This document shows, in pieces, positions 17,293 through 26,187 of a DNA stretch of 64,000 nt. Made by a program: the position numbers and the translations under genes. Below the pieces are notes generated by a model. It had not been told where the DNA came from. It saw nothing but the letters and a program-made list of their open reading frames with translations, and ran no database searches. Source of the stretch: an uncultured Flavobacteriaceae bacterium (GTDB lineage: Bacteria > Bacteroidota > Bacteroidia > Flavobacteriales > Flavobacteriaceae); contig CANMSH010000001.1 of assembly GCA_947500525.1 (NCBI GenBank), positions 372,001 to 436,000 of the forward strand, in the 5' to 3' direction. Position 1 is the first letter of the stretch. The number at the start of each line of letters is the position of its first letter.

Positions 17293-17404
17293 CAAAAAAG
17301 TATTAGTTACTATAGTTATGTAGGAGTTCCTATAGTAGTCTAACAAAATTAGAGTTATTTAAAGTATAAACCTCAACGCTTCTCATGTCGTTGAGGTTTT
17401 TTCT
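17293..17404 (+). ncRNA. candidate small noncoding RNA
   Basis: A transcript starting about 7 nt after the TATATTTG element would run about 110 nt to an intrinsic terminator. Inside lies an extended hairpin in which ACTATAG pairs with CTATAGT and an outer TTAG pairs with CTAA (about 17304-17344). The terminator follows separately. There is no open reading frame with a plausible start. Size, isolation and terminator suit an independent sRNA, for example of the 6S-Flavo class, but I cannot confirm that family. A leader of the MATE gene is the alternative. Confidence 0.45.
17369..17404 (+). terminator. intrinsic terminator of the candidate sRNA
   Basis: AACCTCAACG (17369-17378) pairs with CGTTGAGGTT (17389-17398) around a 10-nt loop, followed by a run of T. 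Neither flanking gene ends here: comEC starts to the left on the other strand and MATE starts to the right. It must therefore end a transcript begun in the gap. Confidence 0.8.
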
Positions 17405-17482
17405 TTTGTCTAATTTATTTTGAAATTCTAAGAGTCAAATAGTTTATTATTTGCGAACTTCGCAGTGCAATTTTGAATAGCA

Positions 17483-18814
17483 GTGTCAAAACCCAAAGTT
17501 AGTTTCAAACAAATTAATAAATTAGCCATCCCTGCAATTGTGGCTGGAATTGCTGAACCATTATTGTCTATAACGGATACAGCTATTGTTGGTAATGTTG
17601 AAGTAAATCCAATAGAATCTTTAGCCGCTGTTGGAATTGCTGGTTCTTTCTTATCAGCTATTTTTTGGATTCTAGCTCAAACTAGATCTGCGATATCAGC
17701 CATAATTGCTCAGTATCTAGGTGCAAATAAATTACCAAGTATACAAACACTACCGGCTCAAATAATTACCATAAATATATCGCTAAGTATTTTAATCTAT
17801 ATTGTTACGTTGTTCTTTGTTGAGGCCATATTTAAATTATACAATGCAGATGGTTTAATTCTAACTTATACAGTAGATTATTATAAAATACGTGCTATTG
17901 GTTTACCTCTAACAATCTTCACCTTCTCTGTTTTTGGAATTTTTAGAGGTCTACAAAACACATATTGGCCCATGATAATTAGTGTCTTTGGAACAGTATT
18001 AAATATTGTATTAGACTATGCGTTTGTCTTCGGAATAGAAGGTTTTATAGCACCAATGCATATTAAAGGTGCTGCGTATGCAAGTGTTATTGCTCAAGGT
18101 TTCATGGCCCTCTTATCGTTGATTTTAGTCATCAAGAAAACACCCTTTAGCTTGAGATTCAGGTTCCCATTCAACAAAGAAGTAAAACGTTTACTCTTAT
18201 TAAGTTTGAATTTGTTTATACGCGCTTTAGCATTAAACATAGCACTCTATTTTGCAAATGCCTTTGCCACAAAATATGGTAACAACTATATTGCAGCGCA
18301 AACAATTGCGTTTCAAATCTGGTTATTTTTCGCCTTTTTTATAGACGGTTACTCTAGTGTGGGGAATATTGTTTCTGGACGTTTACTTGGAGAAAAAGAT
18401 TACAGGAATCTTTGGAAATTATCAATTGATCTTACCAAATATGCCGCACTTGTTACACTAATTTTATGCGTTGTATGTTTTCTGTTTTATAAACCCATCG
18501 GTAGTTTATTTACAAAAGAAAGCATCGTGCTAGACACCTTTTATAGCATCTTTTGGATTGTTATAATAATGCAACCTTTAAATGCCATAGCTTTCGTATT
18601 TGATGGATTGTTCAAAGGATTAGCAGAAGCTGTGACACTTAGAAATACCCTATTAATTGCAACATTTTTAGGGTTTATCCCGGCGCTTTTAATTGGAGAT
18701 TATTTCGGACTTCAATTATATGCTATATGGATTGCTTTTACTATTTGGATGTTTGTGAGAATGCTAATTTTAGTAATCACTTTCAGAAAAAAATTCATGT
18801 CAAAAACACATTAA
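17483..18814 (+). CDS. MATE family efflux transporter
   Basis: The 443-residue protein has about 12 membrane helices in two similar halves, as usual for MATE (DinF-like) exporters. N-terminal residues KLAIPAIVAGIAEPLLSITDTAIVG match the family's first helices. It would export drugs or metabolites in exchange for sodium ions or protons; the substrate is unknown. The start is GTG at 17483. The 3' end overlaps convergent lpxB by 4 bp. Confidence 0.93.
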   Translation: MSKPKVSFKQINKLAIPAIVAGIAEPLLSITDTAIVGNVEVNPIESLAAVGIAGSFLSAIFWILAQTRSAISAIIAQYLGANKLPSIQTLPAQIITINISLSILIYIVTLFFVEAIFKLYNADGLILTYTVDYYKIRAIGLPLTIFTFSVFGIFRGLQNTYWPMIISVFGTVLNIVLDYAFVFGIEGFIAPMHIKGAAYASVIAQGFMALLSLILVIKKTPFSLRFRFPFNKEVKRLLLLSLNLFIRALALNIALYFANAFATKYGNNYIAAQTIAFQIWLFFAFFIDGYSSVGNIVSGRLLGEKDYRNLWKLSIDLTKYAALVTLILCVVCFLFYKPIGSLFTKESIVLDTFYSIFWIVIIMQPLNAIAFVFDGLFKGLAEAVTLRNTLLIATFLGFIPALLIGDYFGLQLYAIWIAFTIWMFVRMLILVITFRKKFMSKTH

Positions 18815-19914
18815 CTATTATAAATTAACTTTGCTGCTTTAGCACTCGCTCCTTTTCCGCCAAGCTTTTCTTCTAATTCTCTATAAGCATCGAAAAGTTG
18901 AGATCTGTGTTCCTTATCCAGTATTTTGGAGAGCTCTTCTTCAAGTCTTTTTTCGTTGAACTCATGTTGAATTAGTTCTGTGACTACTTCGCGATCCATA
19001 ATTAAATTAACAAGTGATATAAACTTTAATGTTATAATTCGTTTAGCAATTTGATACGAAATATTTCCTGCTTTATAACATACCACTTGTGGAACTTTAA
19101 ATAAGGCCGTTTCTAAAGTTGCCGTTCCAGAAGTCACCAGCGCAGCATGAGAAATAGATAATAAATCATAGGTTCTATTCGCTACAAATTTTACTGAAGA
19201 ATCCGAATAAAAAGAACTATAAAAAGCGCGTTCTTGACTTGGAGCTCCAGCAATAACAAACTGAAAATTATCAAACTTTGGCACCATCTTTAACATTACA
19301 GAAAGCATTTTGGTGATTTCCTGTTTTCTACTTCCTGGCAATAAAGCAATTATAGGTTTATCAGTTAAGTTAAGTTCAGATTTAAATGCTCTTTCATCGA
19401 AGCTTGATTTTTTATCAATGGCATCAATTAAAGGGTGCCCAACAAAATTGACTTGATAATTATATTTTTTGTAAAACGCTTCTTCAAAAGGAAGAATAAC
19501 ATACATCGCATCAATATCTCGTTTAATTGCTTCAACACGACCAGCTCTAGATGCCCAAACTTGAGGTGAGATATAATAATTTGTGTTGAATCCTTGTTTT
19601 CTTGCCCATTTTGCAATTCGAAGATTAAATCCAGAATTATCAATAAAAATAAGTCGGTCGGGTTTATACTGAGCGATATCTTTTTTACAAAAAGAAATGA
19701 ATCCCAAGATTTTACGAAGATTCATGATGACTTCGCCAAACCCCATAAAAGCTCTTTCTTTATAATGTTTTACAAGAGTTCCTCCAACATTTTCCATAAG
19801 ATCTCCACCCCAAAATCTAAAATCAGCATGAACATCTTCCTTTTGTAAGGCTAACATTAAATTTGAAGCATGTAAATCACCTGAGGCTTCTCCCGCAATA
19901 ATATAATACTTCAT
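18811..19914 (-). CDS. lpxB: lipid-A-disaccharide synthase
   Basis: The 367-residue GT-B enzyme begins YYIIAGEASGDLHASNLM, the LpxB N-terminal signature, and carries ALLPGSRKQEI in the middle and VTSGTATLETALF in the nucleotide-sugar domain. It joins lipid X with UDP-2,3-diacylglucosamine to make the lipid A disaccharide at the inner membrane. It follows a small membrane protein gene by 12 bp and lies in the surE operon. lpxH for the preceding step is at 4256-5020. Confidence 0.96.
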   Translation of the reverse strand: MKYYIIAGEASGDLHASNLMLALQKEDVHADFRFWGGDLMENVGGTLVKHYKERAFMGFGEVIMNLRKILGFISFCKKDIAQYKPDRLIFIDNSGFNLRIAKWARKQGFNTNYYISPQVWASRAGRVEAIKRDIDAMYVILPFEEAFYKKYNYQVNFVGHPLIDAIDKKSSFDERAFKSELNLTDKPIIALLPGSRKQEITKMLSVMLKMVPKFDNFQFVIAGAPSQERAFYSSFYSDSSVKFVANRTYDLLSISHAALVTSGTATLETALFKVPQVVCYKAGNISYQIAKRIITLKFISLVNLIMDREVVTELIQHEFNEKRLEEELSKILDKEHRSQLFDAYRELEEKLGGKGASAKAAKLIYNS

Positions 19915-19926
19915 TACTCTTTCATT

Positions 19927-20205
19927 TTAAAGAAATTGAGCGACTAAAATTAACAATGCAATAAAAAGAGTCGCAATTAAGACTCCTCTAGCCCTATGAT
20001 CTTGTTTTTTCTTAATAAAAACAAAAAAAACTAAGAGGTTCGGAATAGCGGCTAGACTTAAAATTTTACCGTACATTTTTTCTTCATGGATAAAACGAAA
20101 AGCCTCTTTGAAATCGGTATTTATAAATAGTTCAATATACAAATAGTATCCCGCCAAGGTTGCAAAAATACCAACGACTATTCCAATTAATATTTCCTTT
20201 TTCAT
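19927..20205 (-). CDS. small membrane protein between surE and lpxB
   Basis: The 92-residue product has three likely membrane helices (about 5-26, 48-62 and 73-92) separated by a charged loop (NTDFKEAFRFIHEEKMYGK) and a KKKQDHRAR turn. It has no recognisable catalytic motif and I do not know its family. Its fixed place 49 bp after surE and 12 bp before lpxB suggests co-transcription, and possibly a role in the envelope, but that is inference. Confidence 0.78.
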   Translation of the reverse strand: MKKEILIGIVVGIFATLAGYYLYIELFINTDFKEAFRFIHEEKMYGKILSLAAIPNLLVFFVFIKKKQDHRARGVLIATLFIALLILVAQFL

Positions 20206-20254
20206 CTGTTTTCTTTATTGGTTTGTGCTATAGTTGATCATGGAATTTTTTTTA

Positions 20255-21025
20255 CTAAAGATCCCAATTATTTAGTTTCTGAATATAATGATGAGCGGTC
20301 AAGTCAAATTGAACTGGAACAACAGATATATAACCGTTTTCTAGTGCAAATAGATCCGTGTCTTCACCATTATCAAGGTTCTCGAATTTTCCTGACAACC
20401 AATAATAGTCCTTTCCAAGTGGGCTTGTTCTTTTATCAAAATCTTCTTTCCATAAACCATGTGCCTGTCTACAAACCTTTATTCCTTTAATTTCATCTTT
20501 CGTTAGATTCGGAATATTTACATTGAGCACAACACCGTCAGGCAATTTGTTTTCTAAAACATTTAGCGTAATTTTCTTCACAAACTCTTTGCAATGTTTG
20601 AAATCGGCATCCCAATTATAATCTAAAAGTGAAAATCCTATTGCAGGCACACCTTCAATTCCCGCCTCAACGGCTGCACTCATGGTACCTGAATAAATTA
20701 CATTTATCGAAGAATTAGAACCATGATTAATACCAGAAACACAAAGATCTGGTTTCCGATTTAAAATTTCATTAACCGCCAGTTTTACGCAATCTGCAGG
20801 AGTGCCAGAACAACTATATTCAAGTTGAATACCATCATCAACATTTATCGGGTTACAATACAGCGTTGCATCAACAGTTATAGCATGTCCCATACCACTT
20901 TGAGGACTGTCTGGAGCGACCACAACAACATCTCCAATTTCATTCATAACCGAAATCAAAGTGCGAATACCTGGAGCGGTAATACCATCATCATTTGTAA
21001 CAAGAATTAAGGGTTTTTCATTCAT
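20255..21025 (-). CDS. surE: 5'/3'-nucleotidase SurE
   Basis: The 256-residue protein opens with LVTNDDGITAPGI, carrying the metal-binding aspartates D12-D13, and contains SGINHGSNSS and YSGTMSAAVEA, all SurE signatures. SurE dephosphorylates nucleoside 5'- and 3'-monophosphates and short polyphosphate in the cytoplasm and is tied to stationary-phase survival. It is first in a run with the small membrane protein and lpxB. A TAGCTTTG promoter element lies 25-32 nt upstream on the same strand. Confidence 0.95.
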   Translation of the reverse strand: MNEKPLILVTNDDGITAPGIRTLISVMNEIGDVVVVAPDSPQSGMGHAITVDATLYCNPINVDDGIQLEYSCSGTPADCVKLAVNEILNRKPDLCVSGINHGSNSSINVIYSGTMSAAVEAGIEGVPAIGFSLLDYNWDADFKHCKEFVKKITLNVLENKLPDGVVLNVNIPNLTKDEIKGIKVCRQAHGLWKEDFDKRTSPLGKDYYWLSGKFENLDNGEDTDLFALENGYISVVPVQFDLTAHHYIQKLNNWDL

Positions 21026-21049
21026 ATAAATTATAGTTTGTTTCTAAAA

Positions 21050-21057
21050 CAAAGCTA
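21050..21057 (-). promoter_or_regulatory. -7 element for the surE operon
   Basis: The reverse strand reads TAGCTTTG, matching TAnnTTTG, 24 nt before the surE start. A -33 TTG is not evident. Confidence 0.55.
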
Positions 21058-21375
21058 CTATTTTTTTGTGGTATCCACCGATATTAAGCTTTAACTTTTT
21101 GTAGTAAAAATTGGGATCGAAACGTTAAATAATACTAACCTTAAGCGTCTTTTGAAAAGAAGGGCATAAATTTCCGTCTAAGCATGTATAAAATAGCTAG
21201 AGTAATAGTCATTTAATCAATAAAATAATGGTTTCAAGTAGATTGAGGCAATTCTGCGATTAAATTAACGTTAAAGATTAACTGTAAAGCTAAAAATGGA
21301 GTTCTACAAAGCTCTTTTAGCCGATATTTAATAAACGATATTCTAATCATATAGAGGGTTTGATGACTAATTTAA

Positions 21376-21407
21376 TTGTGATCTCCGAAGATGAAATGTT
21401 ATATTTG
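21376..21407 (+). promoter_or_regulatory. promoter for prc
   Basis: TTG at 21376-21378, 21 nt spacer, then TATATTTG at 21400-21407. Both elements and the spacing fit the Bacteroidota consensus. The start codon lies about 100 nt downstream, leaving a leader of about 90 nt. Confidence 0.65.
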
Positions 21408-21506
21408 AAATTTATAAATAGCTTCAAGAGATTTATAAAAAAAATGTTAAATCGACATTAAATTAAATAAATGGCACTATTTTAGTACATGGTAAGATAA
21501 TTTTGA

Positions 21507-23639
21507 ATGAAAAGAATACAAACGTTTATGAAAAAAAATTATAAGTTTTTAATACCAGTGGTATTACTAGCAGGTATTTTATTGAGCTTTCAAATAAAGA
21601 AACAGCCCGATCCAGAAAAAGATAAAATTTTAGTAGGCCTTATCAGATATGCACTAACGCAAGGACATTATGAGCCTCAAGATATGAACGATAAGTTTTC
21701 TGAAGCCGTTTTTGAGGATTTTATTACTGGGTTAGATCCTACAAAAAGATTTTTTACCAAAGAAGACATTGATCAATTTTCATATTACCAAACGAAAATA
21801 GACGACCAAATAAAAAGTGAAGACTTAACTTTTTATAATACTGTATACTCACGATTTGCTGTTAGACTAAGAGAGGCACGCGCCTTCTATAAAGACATTT
21901 TAAAAACACCTTTCGATTTTGAGAAAGATGAAACGTTGAATGTTGATTATGATTTAAAACCTTATGCCAAAAATCAAGCAGAACTTATTGGATATTGGAA
22001 AAAACAGTTAAAATTAAATACTATAAGTCGCCTGCACTCAAAGTTAGAGTTAGAGAAAGATAAAAAGAAAGAAGATCCTTCTTATGAAATGAAATCTTTT
22101 ACCCAATTAGAAGAAGAAGCAAGAGTAGCTACTATGAAAAGTACTGAAGACTTTTTTAATTTCATGGATGATTTAGATGATACAGATTGGTTCTCAGTTT
22201 TCATAAATAGTATATCTACAGGTTTCGATCCGCATACGTCTTATCTAGCTCCGAGAATAAAGAAGAAATTTGATATTGATATTGCTGGAAAATTAGAAGG
22301 TATTGGAGCGCGACTATATCTTAAAGATGATTTTACCACAGTTTCTGAGTTAATTTCTGGCGGTCCCGCATGGAGAGCTGGTGAACTAGAAGTTGGAGAC
22401 GTTATACTAAAAGTGGCTCAAGCCGATGCCGAACCTCTTGATATAGTGGGAATGCGTTTAGATGATGCCATTGAATTTATCAAAGGAAAAAAAGGTACCG
22501 AAGTTCGATTAACGGTAAAGAAAATCGATGGTACTTCGAAAGTTATTTCAATCATTAGAGATGTTGTCGAAATTGATGAGACTTTTGCAAAAACATCAAT
22601 AGTTAAAAAAGACAATAGAAGTTTTGGGCTCATAAACTTGCCTAAGTTTTACATCGATTTTAGCGAACAAAATTTTAGAAACTCAGCGACAGATATGGCT
22701 CGCGAGATTCAACGAATGAAAGAAGAAAAAGTAGAGGGTCTATTAATCGATTTAAGAAATAACGGAGGTGGTTCTCTCGAAACGGCCATTGCTATTGCTG
22801 GTTTGTTCATTGAAGAAGGGCCTGTAGTTCAAGTAAAATATAGAGAAAGTAAACCACGTATTAGAAAAGATAAAGACCTTGAGATTAGATGGGATAAACC
22901 CCTAGTTATTTTGGTCAATGAACTTTCGGCTTCGGCTTCTGAAATATTTGCTGCAGCAATGCAAGATTATAATAGAGCTGTCATTATTGGTAGCAAACAG
23001 ACTTTTGGTAAAGGTACTGTTCAAAATTTATTGCCTCTCAATAACTATGTAAAATATGACAAAGACCTTGGTGCTTTAAAAATGACCATTCAAAAATTTT
23101 ATAGAGTTAATGGAGGTTCTACCCAACTAAAGGGAGTGGCATCAGATATTGCAATGCCAACAAGATATTCATATTTAGAAGTTGGAGAACGTGATGAAGA
23201 GAATCCATTATTATGGGATAAAATTGAAAAAGCTTCATATACAACTTGGGATAAATATGAGAACTTTCATGAAGTTGTAAATAATAGTAAAAAACGTATT
23301 GGTAGTAACCCTCACTTTAAACTGATTGATAAAAATGCAAAATGGTTAAAAGAAGGACAAGAAGATTCTGTTGTAAGTTTAAAAATGAGCGAGTATCAAA
23401 AAGATATTGAAACAAGAACAGCAGAAAGTAAAGAATTTAGTTCTTTATACACTTATAATAACAACTTATCTTTTAAATCTCCCAAATATGAATTGCCTTT
23501 AATTGAAAAGGATTCTATTTTGGCGAAAAAGAGAGAAGTTTGGCATACCAATCTTACCAAAGATATATATGTAGAAGAAGCATTAAATGTGCTCGCTGAA
23601 TTAAAAGTAAAAAACTATATTAAACTAGTTAAAAACTAA
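21507..23639 (+). CDS. prc: carboxy-terminal processing protease (Tsp/Prc, S41A)
   Basis: The 710-residue periplasmic protease has an N-terminal membrane anchor (about 13-29), a TSP helical region (40-240), a PDZ domain (about 255-345) and an S41 peptidase domain. The catalytic Ser/Lys dyad is visible as S476 in SASASE and K502 in TFGKGTVQ. A DUF3340-type tail follows. Tsp degrades misfolded periplasmic proteins and trims C-termini of envelope proteins. An in-frame ATG eight codons in (MKKNYK) is an alternative start. Confidence 0.95.
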   Translation: MKRIQTFMKKNYKFLIPVVLLAGILLSFQIKKQPDPEKDKILVGLIRYALTQGHYEPQDMNDKFSEAVFEDFITGLDPTKRFFTKEDIDQFSYYQTKIDDQIKSEDLTFYNTVYSRFAVRLREARAFYKDILKTPFDFEKDETLNVDYDLKPYAKNQAELIGYWKKQLKLNTISRLHSKLELEKDKKKEDPSYEMKSFTQLEEEARVATMKSTEDFFNFMDDLDDTDWFSVFINSISTGFDPHTSYLAPRIKKKFDIDIAGKLEGIGARLYLKDDFTTVSELISGGPAWRAGELEVGDVILKVAQADAEPLDIVGMRLDDAIEFIKGKKGTEVRLTVKKIDGTSKVISIIRDVVEIDETFAKTSIVKKDNRSFGLINLPKFYIDFSEQNFRNSATDMAREIQRMKEEKVEGLLIDLRNNGGGSLETAIAIAGLFIEEGPVVQVKYRESKPRIRKDKDLEIRWDKPLVILVNELSASASEIFAAAMQDYNRAVIIGSKQTFGKGTVQNLLPLNNYVKYDKDLGALKMTIQKFYRVNGGSTQLKGVASDIAMPTRYSYLEVGERDEENPLLWDKIEKASYTTWDKYENFHEVVNNSKKRIGSNPHFKLIDKNAKWLKEGQEDSVVSLKMSEYQKDIETRTAESKEFSSLYTYNNNLSFKSPKYELPLIEKDSILAKKREVWHTNLTKDIYVEEALNVLAELKVKNYIKLVKN

Positions 23640-23660
23640 TCAGTTTATACATTAAGAATA

Positions 23661-24743
23661 GTGTCAAATTCACTTACACAATTAGCCCTGAAAAAGTTTA
23701 AAAAAAAGCGTTCAGGGCTTTTTAGTTTTTGGTACATTGTGTTATGTGGTATTATAGCAATATTTGCCTATCTCTTTGCTCCTGACGATTCTAGCAATGC
23801 CAATCAGATGCATCTAGAAATACACTCAAAAAAACCAGGATTTACTGTTCAAATGCTAGTCATACCATCACAAGAAGTTTCCAAACGGTCTTTCTTTTCA
23901 GAATTATTCTTTGGGAAGGATAACACCAATACCGAAATTCCAATTTCTAATTATAAAATTACGCAAAGTCATCTTGAAATTACGCCTTATAGTGATGAAG
24001 GTATCCAACAACTAGTCAAAACATATCCATTAACTAATTTTAAAAATAAACCCAAAGAATATATTACGACTCAAAAGTTCATTTTGGGTACAGATAAATA
24101 CGGTAGAGATTTATTAAGTAGAATGTTAATAGGAACTCGAATCTCTTTTTTTATAGGTTTTGTTGCCGTTTTTATTTCTTTGGTAATTGGTATCACTATT
24201 GGCTCTATAGCTGGATACTTTGGTGGAAAAATTGATGCTTTCATAATGTGGCTGATAAATATAACTTGGTCCATTCCAACTTTACTGCTAGTTATAGCGA
24301 TTACTTTGGCACTTGGAAAAGGTTTTTGGCAAGTTTTTGTTGCAGTTGGTTTAACTATGTGGGTAGAAGTTGCCAGGGTGGTTCGCGGTCAAATAATGAC
24401 CACTAAAGAACAACAATATGTAGAAGCTGCCAGAGCATTAGGTTTTTCAAATATTCGAATTATTTTTAGGCATATTTTACCAAATATCATGGCTCCAATT
24501 ATTGTCATTTCTGCGGCTAACTTTGCTGCCGCAATTCTTATTGAAAGTGGCTTAAGTTTTTTAGGTATAGGTGCACAACCTCCGATCCCTTCTTGGGGTG
24601 CAATGATTAAAGATCACTACAGTTACATTATCTTAGGGAAGGCTTATCTAGCCATTATTCCTGGTGTAGCAATAATGAGTTTAGTAATGGCATTCATGCT
24701 GATAGGAAATGCACTACGCGACGCTTTAGATGTTCGCAGTTAA
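23661..24743 (+). CDS. ABC transporter permease, oligopeptide/nickel type (DppC/OppC)
   Basis: The 360-residue protein has a first membrane helix at about 22-42, a long periplasmic stretch (about 43-150) and then a BPD_transp_1 domain with five helices. The EAA coupling motif is EAARALGFSNIRIIFRHILPN. Length and the GTDKYGRDLLSRMLIGTR segment match DppC-like subunits. The start is GTG. The partner permease, binding protein and ATPases are not in the window, so it must work with products encoded elsewhere. It follows prc by 21 bp. Confidence 0.9.
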   Translation: MSNSLTQLALKKFKKKRSGLFSFWYIVLCGIIAIFAYLFAPDDSSNANQMHLEIHSKKPGFTVQMLVIPSQEVSKRSFFSELFFGKDNTNTEIPISNYKITQSHLEITPYSDEGIQQLVKTYPLTNFKNKPKEYITTQKFILGTDKYGRDLLSRMLIGTRISFFIGFVAVFISLVIGITIGSIAGYFGGKIDAFIMWLINITWSIPTLLLVIAITLALGKGFWQVFVAVGLTMWVEVARVVRGQIMTTKEQQYVEAARALGFSNIRIIFRHILPNIMAPIIVISAANFAAAILIESGLSFLGIGAQPPIPSWGAMIKDHYSYIILGKAYLAIIPGVAIMSLVMAFMLIGNALRDALDVRS

Positions 24744-24812
24744 TTGTATTTTTAATTTTATAAGTCCTCTTTTTAATTATTCTTTTTTTAACTTCCTTCA
24801 TCTCTTTTATTT

Positions 24813-24820
24813 TACCTTTG
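24813..24820 (+). promoter_or_regulatory. -7 element directly before tilS
   Basis: TACCTTTG matches TAnnTTTG and ends 8 nt before the GTG at 24829. If used, the mRNA would begin at or next to the start codon. Confidence 0.5.
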
Positions 24821-24828
24821 TTAACGCG

Positions 24829-26151
24829 GTGCTTGTTACTTTTAAAAAACATATTGATACGAATTTTCCTTTTTTAGAAGGCAAAAAAATAATGATTGCA
24901 ATTTCGGGAGGTATTGATAGTGTTGTACTTACTCATTTATTGTATAAGTTGAATGTTGATATTTCTTTGGCACACTGTAATTTTCGCTTACGTGGAAATG
25001 CATCAGATGAGGATCAATTATTTGCCCAAGAGTTAGCGAATCAAATGAATGTTGCGTTCTATACTACAAATTTTGATACTTCTAAATATGCAAAAGAAAT
25101 TGGGTACTCTACGCAAATGGCAGCAAGAGAACTACGTTATGATTGGTTTGAAAAAATACGAGCCAAAAATAACCTCGACTATGTTGCTACAGCACATCAT
25201 TTAGATGATAATTTAGAAACTTTTTTAATTAATTTCTCGCGTGGCACGGGTCTAAAAGGCCTTACAGGAATTCCTCCAATAAATAAATCAATAGTGCGTC
25301 CGTTGTTAGTATTTTCTAGAGATGAAATCGAACAATATGCTAAAGAAAATGGTGTTATTTGGCGTGAAGATAAAAGTAACCAAGAGCTAACGTATCAACG
25401 AAATAAAATACGACATCAAGTTGTGCCAATTTTAAAGGAACTAAACCCTCAATTAGTAAATTCTTTTAAGAAAACTCATGAATACCTTACTGGGAGTCGA
25501 GATATTATAGAGGACAAATTAACTGATATTACCCAAGATGTCATAGCTAGTAAACCAAGTAGTATAAAAACGTTCAACATTTCAAAAATTCTAGCACTGA
25601 GTAATCCGAAAGCCTATCTCTTTGAACTCTTAAATGATTATGGGTTTACAGAATGGAATGATATTCTTGGTTTATTATCAGCTCAGTCGGGTAAAACAAT
25701 ATTTAGTCAAACGCATCGCTTAATTAAAGATAGAGATCATTTTTTATTAGAACCTATTGCGTTCAAAGAAGGTGTACAACATATTTCAATTTTTGAAGGA
25801 CAAGACCTCGTGAATTTAAAAAACTTTAGGTTACATTTTAAGAAAGTGGATATTTCTGAAGAAAGTGAATTTAAAAATTGCATTCATGTAGATGCTGATA
25901 AGTTAGAATTTCCATTGACTTTAAGAAAATGGGAAGCTGGTGATTATTTTCACCCATTCAAAATGACAGGAAAGAAAAAAGTAAGTAAGTATTTTAAAGA
26001 TGAAAAGCTATCTTTAATAGATAAAGAACGTACATGGTTTCTATGCTCAAATAATGATATTGTTTGGGTTGTAAATAGACGATTAGATGATCGATTTAAG
26101 ATTACAAAGGATACAAAAAAAATAATACGAATAGAATACTTTGAAGAATAG
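24829..26151 (+). CDS. tilS: tRNA(Ile)-lysidine synthase
   Basis: TilS converts the wobble C of tRNA-Ile(CAU) to lysidine. From the GTG at 24829 the protein is 440 residues with the PP-loop motif SGGIDS at 26-31, HCNFRLRGNASDED, and the TilS substrate-binding and C-terminal domains ending in KKVSKYFKDEKLS. The frame is open from 24730, but that extension is hydrophobic and unlike TilS, and a promoter element sits at 24813-24820. I therefore choose the GTG. Translation from upstream in the ABC permease message cannot be excluded. Confidence 0.93.
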   Translation: MLVTFKKHIDTNFPFLEGKKIMIAISGGIDSVVLTHLLYKLNVDISLAHCNFRLRGNASDEDQLFAQELANQMNVAFYTTNFDTSKYAKEIGYSTQMAARELRYDWFEKIRAKNNLDYVATAHHLDDNLETFLINFSRGTGLKGLTGIPPINKSIVRPLLVFSRDEIEQYAKENGVIWREDKSNQELTYQRNKIRHQVVPILKELNPQLVNSFKKTHEYLTGSRDIIEDKLTDITQDVIASKPSSIKTFNISKILALSNPKAYLFELLNDYGFTEWNDILGLLSAQSGKTIFSQTHRLIKDRDHFLLEPIAFKEGVQHISIFEGQDLVNLKNFRLHFKKVDISEESEFKNCIHVDADKLEFPLTLRKWEAGDYFHPFKMTGKKKVSKYFKDEKLSLIDKERTWFLCSNNDIVWVVNRRLDDRFKITKDTKKIIRIEYFEE

Positions 26152-26187
26152 GGCTTCAAATTATCATACTAATATCAACTTTCAATT

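Larger units (their letters stand above)
17143..17482. other. 340-bp intergenic region between comEC and the MATE gene
   Basis: This gap between divergent genes holds a candidate small RNA with its own promoter-like element and terminator (17293-17404), annotated separately. It also has a TTAACC/GGTTAA hairpin at 17193-17211. A TA-N3-TTTG sequence near 17446-17455 may serve the MATE gene. No protein-coding frame is supported. Confidence 0.7.
21026..21506. other. 481-bp intergenic region between surE and prc
   Basis: No coding frame is supported. It holds promoter elements for both divergent genes, a perfect TTAACGTTAA palindrome at 21265-21274, and a hairpin at 21289-21321 (GCTAAAA pairing with TTTTAGC, plus inner GAG/CTC). 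The hairpin has no T run, so it is not a plain terminator. The rest is AT-rich with nothing I can identify. Confidence 0.6.

Noticed and set aside
24730..24828. Hydrophobic N-terminal extension of TilS
   Set aside because: It overlaps the ABC permease end, has no counterpart in the TilS family as I know it, and precedes a promoter element.
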